Part shown: positions 24,093 through 28,328 of the stretch, piece after piece
Layout: each line of letters starts with the position of its first letter
Numbering within the stretch: the stretch's first letter is position 1
Source: an uncultured Prevotella sp.
Lineage (GTDB): Bacteria > Bacteroidota > Bacteroidia > Bacteroidales > Bacteroidaceae
NCBI GenBank assembly: GCA_946999045.1
Contig: CAMQBR010000021.1
Coordinates: 1 to 28,328, forward strand
Direction: 5' to 3'
Length of the DNA stretch: 28,328 bases
The notes under the pieces: generated by a model
The model's input: the letters and a program-made list of their open reading frames with translations, nothing else
Told to the model about the DNA's origin: nothing
The model's database searches: none
Position numbers and translations under genes: made by a program

Positions 24093-24336
24093 TTCTATAA
24101 ATCAGCTTTGTTAGATTTTGTTGAGTTCAAAATGTAAGTGAATGAAGGAGTGTATCAGCTACACCACTGAACGAACTTACATTTTGAATCAAGAACAGTG
24201 CAGACCGAATACTATCAAACTTGTAGAATTGTTGAGATGCAACCTATCTTCTATAAGAAGAACCCCCCAAAAACAACAAAACATATTTCATAAAATTTAC
24301 CAACAATATACAATAGTAATTTATAGAACCAGCCTT
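24093..24336 (-). mobile_element. MITE-like repeat, copy 5 (about 244 bp, minus orientation)
   Basis: The end at 24318-24336 (TAATTTATAGAACCAGCCTT) is the family left end reversed; the other end (TTCTATAAAT at 24093) has lost its outermost GGCTGG. It carries the palindromic insert: TTCAAAATGTAAG (24126-24138) and CTTACATTTTGAA (24176-24188), perfect 13-bp arms, with inner hairpin GTGTA-TCAGC-TACAC (24150-24164). It fills most of the 372-base gap between the DUF3108 and Ig-like genes. Confidence 0.75.
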
Positions 24337-24436
24337 TTATTTATAGTAAACTCTGTACAGCAGACAGGAAACAGAGTTTGCGTTAAGAAAAGTCTACTCT
24401 CCCCAACATTACACAGAGCAATAGATGAATTGAAAA

Positions 24437-26473
24437 TTATGGCAGGGGCGGTTTAATTCCTAAATCCCTTGCACGTTTAGCATTTCTATTTTGTATCTTA
24501 CGTTGCTGTTCGCCTTTTTGTTTGGTTATTTGTAAAGGCTTTTGTTGGTAAAGAGGCAATTGCTTTACGTTCCACGATTCTGTATAATCCCATTTAGCAC
24601 GACAACTAATTTTATAAGGATAATAATAAACCTCCTCTGGTTGTATACTCTTCTCATAATCACCCGTATCCCAAACACCATTATCGTTAGCATCTACTAT
24701 CAACCGAGCATAATACTCACCTGGTGTAACATAGAAGAAACGAGCTTCTCCATTTACTACCTTTGCTTGTTTTATAGGCTTATCCGACCCATCCAACAAC
24801 TCAACCAACAAAGGTTTATTGGGTGTGCCAGTAATAGAAAGTAAGATAGTACTACATTCGTCATTAGATAGTACCTTAAAACCTTGCTTCTTCTTAGCAG
24901 ATACATTGCCATAGATATCCACAAAGGCAGCACTATCCAATTCTAAACTATATTCCACTCCTGGATGCCACTCTCCTCGTAACAAATATTTACGTGTATG
25001 CTCCACATACTCTTTATTAAAAGCTTTCACCGTAGTATCTATACGCTTATTCAATTCAAATGGCGAAACATACCACAGCGTATCGTGTTTGGCATATAGA
25101 TGAATTTTAGACGTATCTATCTTAGCCAATGGAGCAGGAACTATAATACCCACATTTTGATCGGCTGTCATTGAAGAACTTACATTGATACGTACATCTA
25201 AAGGAACTTTCGGCATGATAGAATCATAAGGTTCTCCTTTTTTCTTAGCCTTTTCCTGTTTTTTCTTCCACTCATCTATCTTCTTCTGCTCTTGCTTTAA
25301 GCGTTTAGCGTAGGGTACTTTAGCTAATAATGACAGGGTATCCGTTCGCTCCTTCAACACACCTGTACTATCGGTTGCCATATAGCGAAGAGCAATGTTT
25401 AATGTATCTTGATGAACCAACGCAGTATCTTTCAACCAATAAGTTAAGGTATCGCCCCGAGGTGTTGCTTCCATGATAAAAGCATTCTTGTCGTGGAAGT
25501 TCAAGCCTTTGATTTGTGGCACTTGCTCACTACCATAACTAAAGAACAATGAAAAGCTATTGGGCTCTTTGCGCTCTGTTTTAATAAGATACCTATTGGT
25601 TTGCACAGCCGTAAAAGCACGCAACGTAATGTCATCAGGATAAAAGTGAGTATATTTTACTTGATTGATATTTTTAATATGCAATGAGTCTGACCAAATG
25701 GTATCTTGACGAATATCTGGTTTAGAATATGGAGAAACCAAACTGTATGTGAAAGCCAACTTCTCACTCTTCTGATTATAATAATAGTTTCCATCGGCAT
25801 CTTGCAAAGCATATATACGATACGATCCAGGTGCAACACCTCTAATAACGAACCTACCTCTGCTATCAGTTCGAGAGACACGCATCAAAGGCGAATGCTG
25901 AAAGACAGTATCGCTGTGGTTGGCATACAATCCTACCAATATACCTTTTATTGGTTCTAAGTTAGATGCCTCTAATACATATCCACTTACCTCCATGGTA
26001 TCTATCTTATCACCAGTAGAAAAGCAATAGGTATAGTTGCCTAATGGGTTGCCTTCATTGTTATCAGAGATAGCATCACTAAAATCTACAGTATAAGTAA
26101 CATTCTTTTTAAGCGAATCTTTCAGTTCTACAACTATTCGCTTACCTTGTGATTTTATTTCTGGGGCTTCTATTTGCGGAGGACAGATAACAACCTTCTC
26201 TGTAGGATTGTCTATTTTTACAAATTCATTGAAATAGATGCATATCTTCTTATCTTTTATATGTAATGCCCCTTCTTTAGGTGATGTAGCAATAACCTTG
26301 GGAGGCGTTTCATCATACCACCCGCCATCAGGGTTTCCCATTCGGGCACATGATGCAACCAAAGCGCATAACAAGAGTAATATTGCCATACACCTACTGC
26401 TTGGATGATGCTTTGTAAAATATGTGCTACACTGGGTAGACTTAAAAAGATGAGATAGATATGAGTACTTCAT
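24437..26473 (-). CDS. Ig-like domain lipoprotein
   Basis: A 678-residue exported lipoprotein. A hydrophobic stretch ILLLLCALVAS ends in a lipobox with lipid-bearing Cys42, followed by ARMGNPDGG, a loop often seen in this family. An N-terminal Big_5 Ig-like domain (about 55-155; ETPPKVIATSPKEG, IYFNEFV, ISDNNEGNPLGNYTYCFSTG) is followed by carboxypeptidase-regulatory-like beta repeats (GRFVIRGVAPGSYRIYALQDADGN; a matching VTPGEYYARLIVDANDNG near the end). A Lys/Glu-rich helical insert occurs around 395-420. The C-terminus is basic. The N-region before the hydrophobic part is long; an ATG at 26389 is an alternative start but lacks the positive charges. GH3 ends 22 bases upstream, so the pair is an operon. 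Confidence 0.85.
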   Translation of the reverse strand: MKYSYLSHLFKSTQCSTYFTKHHPSSRCMAILLLLCALVASCARMGNPDGGWYDETPPKVIATSPKEGALHIKDKKICIYFNEFVKIDNPTEKVVICPPQIEAPEIKSQGKRIVVELKDSLKKNVTYTVDFSDAISDNNEGNPLGNYTYCFSTGDKIDTMEVSGYVLEASNLEPIKGILVGLYANHSDTVFQHSPLMRVSRTDSRGRFVIRGVAPGSYRIYALQDADGNYYYNQKSEKLAFTYSLVSPYSKPDIRQDTIWSDSLHIKNINQVKYTHFYPDDITLRAFTAVQTNRYLIKTERKEPNSFSLFFSYGSEQVPQIKGLNFHDKNAFIMEATPRGDTLTYWLKDTALVHQDTLNIALRYMATDSTGVLKERTDTLSLLAKVPYAKRLKQEQKKIDEWKKKQEKAKKKGEPYDSIMPKVPLDVRINVSSSMTADQNVGIIVPAPLAKIDTSKIHLYAKHDTLWYVSPFELNKRIDTTVKAFNKEYVEHTRKYLLRGEWHPGVEYSLELDSAAFVDIYGNVSAKKKQGFKVLSNDECSTILLSITGTPNKPLLVELLDGSDKPIKQAKVVNGEARFFYVTPGEYYARLIVDANDNGVWDTGDYEKSIQPEEVYYYPYKISCRAKWDYTESWNVKQLPLYQQKPLQITKQKGEQQRKIQNRNAKRARDLGIKPPLP

Positions 26474-26495
26474 TTTGTTTGATGTGGATAATTTT

Positions 26496-28028
26496 CTATC
26501 CGTTTATCACATTCTGAGAATTATTGAGCTCTATTAACTCCTCTATGCTCTTTCTACTATTAGATAAGCGAGGTACTTTATGCTGACCTCCCAACTTGCC
26601 TTTCAGCTTAAGCCAATCGTTAAACAAGTTAGAACGAGCCACAACAACCTCTAAATGTTGTAAGGTAATATTGTGGAAACGCTTCGCTTCATAATCGCTA
26701 TTTAGTTCTTGTAAACGCCTATCTAATACCGATGCAAAGTGCTCAATGCTGTTGGGGCGCTTAGCAAACTCTATGAGCCATTGATGCCTACACTTAGCTT
26801 TACTATCCATGTATACGGGCGCAGCCGTGTATTCCAAAATCTCTGATCCAGTTTGTTCACAAGCATATTTTAAGCCTTTTTCGGCATTATCCATAATAAG
26901 TTCTTCACCAAAAGCATTAATAAAATACTTAGTTCTGCCAGTAATAATGAACTTATAAGGATTTTTTGAAGTAAACTTCACTGTGTCGCCTATCAAATAT
27001 CTCCACAAGCCACAGGAAGTAGAAATAAGCATGGCGTAGTTTTTGTCTAACTCTACACCACTCAATGGCACCACGGTTGGGGTATCGGTAGTACCAAACT
27101 CATTCATTGGTATAAATTCATAAAACACATCATAATCTGTCATCAGAAGCATAGAAACATCTGTAGGATCACTTTGTATACCAAAAAATCCTTCACTGGC
27201 ATTGTATGTTTCCATGTATTGCATCCGTGTTGATGTAATTAATTGCTTATATTGTGGACGATAAGGAGTAAAGGCAATGCCACCATGAAAAAAAACTTCA
27301 AGATTGGGCCACACTTCTTCCAAATGTTTCTTGCCACTTAGTTCCATTACTCTAACCAACACTGACAGCATCCACGATGGAACGCCAGATAAATTGGTTA
27401 CATTTTTACGAAGCGTTTCATGTGCTATGCGGTCGCGCTTTACTTCAAAATCTTGTAGCAAGGCAGTCGACTTCTTTGGTACTCTTAGCAAATTAACCAA
27501 GGGATTGATGTTTTCTATCAAAATAGCACTCAGGTCGCCCACCAACGAATTGTGCAAATTGTAATTAGGAGAATGACTCCCTCCTAATATCAAAGCCTTA
27601 CCGTCAAACAATCTACTATCTGGACGGTTACGCAAATAAAGTGCCACTACATCAGTACCACCCTGATAATGAATACGATGAAGCCCCTCATTAGATACTG
27701 GTATAAATTTACTTTTATCGTTAGTTGTACCCGAAGACTTAGCAAACCATTTTACTTGTCCAGGCCATAAAACATCTTCTTCACCATGGCGCATACGGTC
27801 AATATCGCCTTTTAGTTCCTCATACGAATTAACAGGAACGTTCTTGGCAAACTCCTCGTAAGTATTTATGCTTCCAAAAAGATGATTACGCCCATACTCC
27901 GTATTTTTAGCACTTTCAACTAAATGCTTCAACACATGTTGCTGCACTGCTTCTGCGTGCTTAGCTCGGCGTTCTATCTCTTTCTGTCGTGGCAGAAAAA
28001 AGCGACTTGCTATATGTGTTAACCCCAT
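26496..28028 (-). CDS. GH3 auxin-responsive-promoter family adenylating enzyme
   Basis: A 510-residue member of the GH3 branch of acyl-adenylate-forming enzymes, which in plants couple carboxylic acids to amino acids; the bacterial substrates are unknown. Motifs: the ATP-binding SSGTT loop at 98-102 followed by KFIPVS, the second nucleotide motif YNASEGFFG at about 274-282, LSGVELDKNYAMLIST, and the GRTKYFINAFGEELI hinge region around 370-385. The length is normal for bacterial GH3. First gene of the minus-strand operon with the Ig-like lipoprotein 22 bases behind. In a Bacteroidota cell with no auxin system it is more likely to act on a fatty or amino acid; this is speculation. Confidence 0.9.
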   Translation of the reverse strand: MGLTHIASRFFLPRQKEIERRAKHAEAVQQHVLKHLVESAKNTEYGRNHLFGSINTYEEFAKNVPVNSYEELKGDIDRMRHGEEDVLWPGQVKWFAKSSGTTNDKSKFIPVSNEGLHRIHYQGGTDVVALYLRNRPDSRLFDGKALILGGSHSPNYNLHNSLVGDLSAILIENINPLVNLLRVPKKSTALLQDFEVKRDRIAHETLRKNVTNLSGVPSWMLSVLVRVMELSGKKHLEEVWPNLEVFFHGGIAFTPYRPQYKQLITSTRMQYMETYNASEGFFGIQSDPTDVSMLLMTDYDVFYEFIPMNEFGTTDTPTVVPLSGVELDKNYAMLISTSCGLWRYLIGDTVKFTSKNPYKFIITGRTKYFINAFGEELIMDNAEKGLKYACEQTGSEILEYTAAPVYMDSKAKCRHQWLIEFAKRPNSIEHFASVLDRRLQELNSDYEAKRFHNITLQHLEVVVARSNLFNDWLKLKGKLGGQHKVPRLSNSRKSIEELIELNNSQNVING

Positions 28029-28060
28029 TTTATATTTCTACACTTTATCGGTTTAATTTG

Positions 28061-28068
28061 CAAAAATA
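28061..28068 (-). promoter_or_regulatory. -7 box upstream of the GH3 gene
   Basis: TATTTTTG on the minus strand 32 bases before the ATG, giving a short leader. No -33 TTTG at the usual spacing. Confidence 0.45.
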
Positions 28069-28139
28069 ACCTAAACTTTTGTAATGTGGCAATAATTCAC
28101 TATTTTTAAGAGAGGGTAGTTTCAACTTCAAAATGCAAC

Positions 28140-28147
28140 TACCTTTG
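28140..28147 (+). promoter_or_regulatory. -7 box pointing right, out of the window
   Basis: TACCTTTG on the + strand, an exact -7 match without a visible -33 box. If used, it would transcribe through repeat copy 6 towards a gene beyond the window edge. Confidence 0.3.
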
Positions 28148-28227
28148 CAAATTTAAATAAAAGGTCTCAAGTAGCGTTCTAAATCCCAACTTTTTTTATT
28201 GAGCTTGCTTTTATTTTATTTATATTA

Positions 28228-28328
28228 GGCTGGTTCAATAAATTAACTTTGACAAGATTGTGAGATTATTTTTGAGGTCAATTTGTTTGTGAGTGAAAGA
28301 GTATAGCGAGCTATACGACTGAACGAAC
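28228..28328 (-). mobile_element. MITE-like repeat, copy 6 (cut by window end)
   Basis: Starts GGCTGGTTCAATAAATTA, the family right end reversed, then TTATTTTTGAGGTCAA (reverse of the conserved TCAAAAATAA word) and the palindromic insert with GTATAG-CGAG-CTATAC (28301-28316). Ends at CTGAACGAAC, the same word as in copy 5. The remaining half would lie just past 28328. Confidence 0.7.

Noticed and set aside
24142..24456. 104-codon frame on the + strand
   Set aside because: It lies within repeat copy 5 and runs into the end of the Ig-like gene on the other strand; composition is not protein-like.

Overview
The window looks like chromosome of a Bacteroidota bacterium, most probably Bacteroidales and Prevotella-like. 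It is AT-rich. Several genes are preceded by the Bacteroidota -7 box TAnnTTTG, sometimes with TTTG about 19-20 bases upstream, and most lack a Shine-Dalgarno sequence. The gene content fits: a bacterial type II glutaminyl cyclase, a ThrRS-like/uridine-kinase fusion, a small Sir2, GH3-type adenylating enzyme, FKBP lipoprotein and Ig-like lipoprotein. There is no rRNA, tRNA, CRISPR, prophage or complete transposase gene. This is mostly housekeeping DNA; the unusual material lies between the genes.

Layout. 1-280 is a REP/BIME-like palindromic repeat cluster. 437-1195 (-) is an orphan FecE-type ABC ATPase divergent from topA. topA-aroK-speA (+) is followed by an ECF sigma factor that overlaps a single-pass membrane protein, a probable anti-sigma pair. 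7504-8121 has no large gene; it holds a terminator, a well-formed promoter with a possible small transcript, and a mobile-type repeat. 8122-11430 (-) is a three-gene operon: Lrp/AsnC regulator, a fused C26 amidotransferase-like/M19 dipeptidase, and a glutaminyl cyclase. A nucleoside kinase (-) diverges from a Na/Pi symporter-like protein (+), followed by a Sir2 family protein (-). 16234-18816 (+) carries three FKBP-type prolyl isomerases in tandem: one cytoplasmic, one lipoprotein and one secreted. Then come a YitT membrane protein (+) and a rubrerythrin with rubredoxin-like sites at both ends (+). On the minus strand follow an M16 peptidase, a DUF3108 protein, an Ig-like lipoprotein and a GH3-family enzyme.

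The strongest unlisted signal is a family of non-coding interspersed repeats (six copies or fragments: 7899, 15077, 20331, 20809, 24093, 28228). Full copies are about 200-260 bp and carry terminal inverted repeats close to GGCTGGTTCTATAAATTA. They sit only between genes, in both orientations. They have no coding capacity and are modular: some copies contain a 50-65 bp palindromic insert, one is internally deleted, and one is only the right half. This resembles a MITE family.

Other points worth following: the C26-M19 fusion, a sirtuin lacking the zinc cysteines and the Y-x-x-R acyl-pocket pair, an 8-bp tandem repeat just before the rubrerythrin start, a large terminator/attenuator hairpin between FKBP genes, and inverted degenerate 10-11 bp repeats upstream of speA. 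All calls are made by eye; no database search was run.
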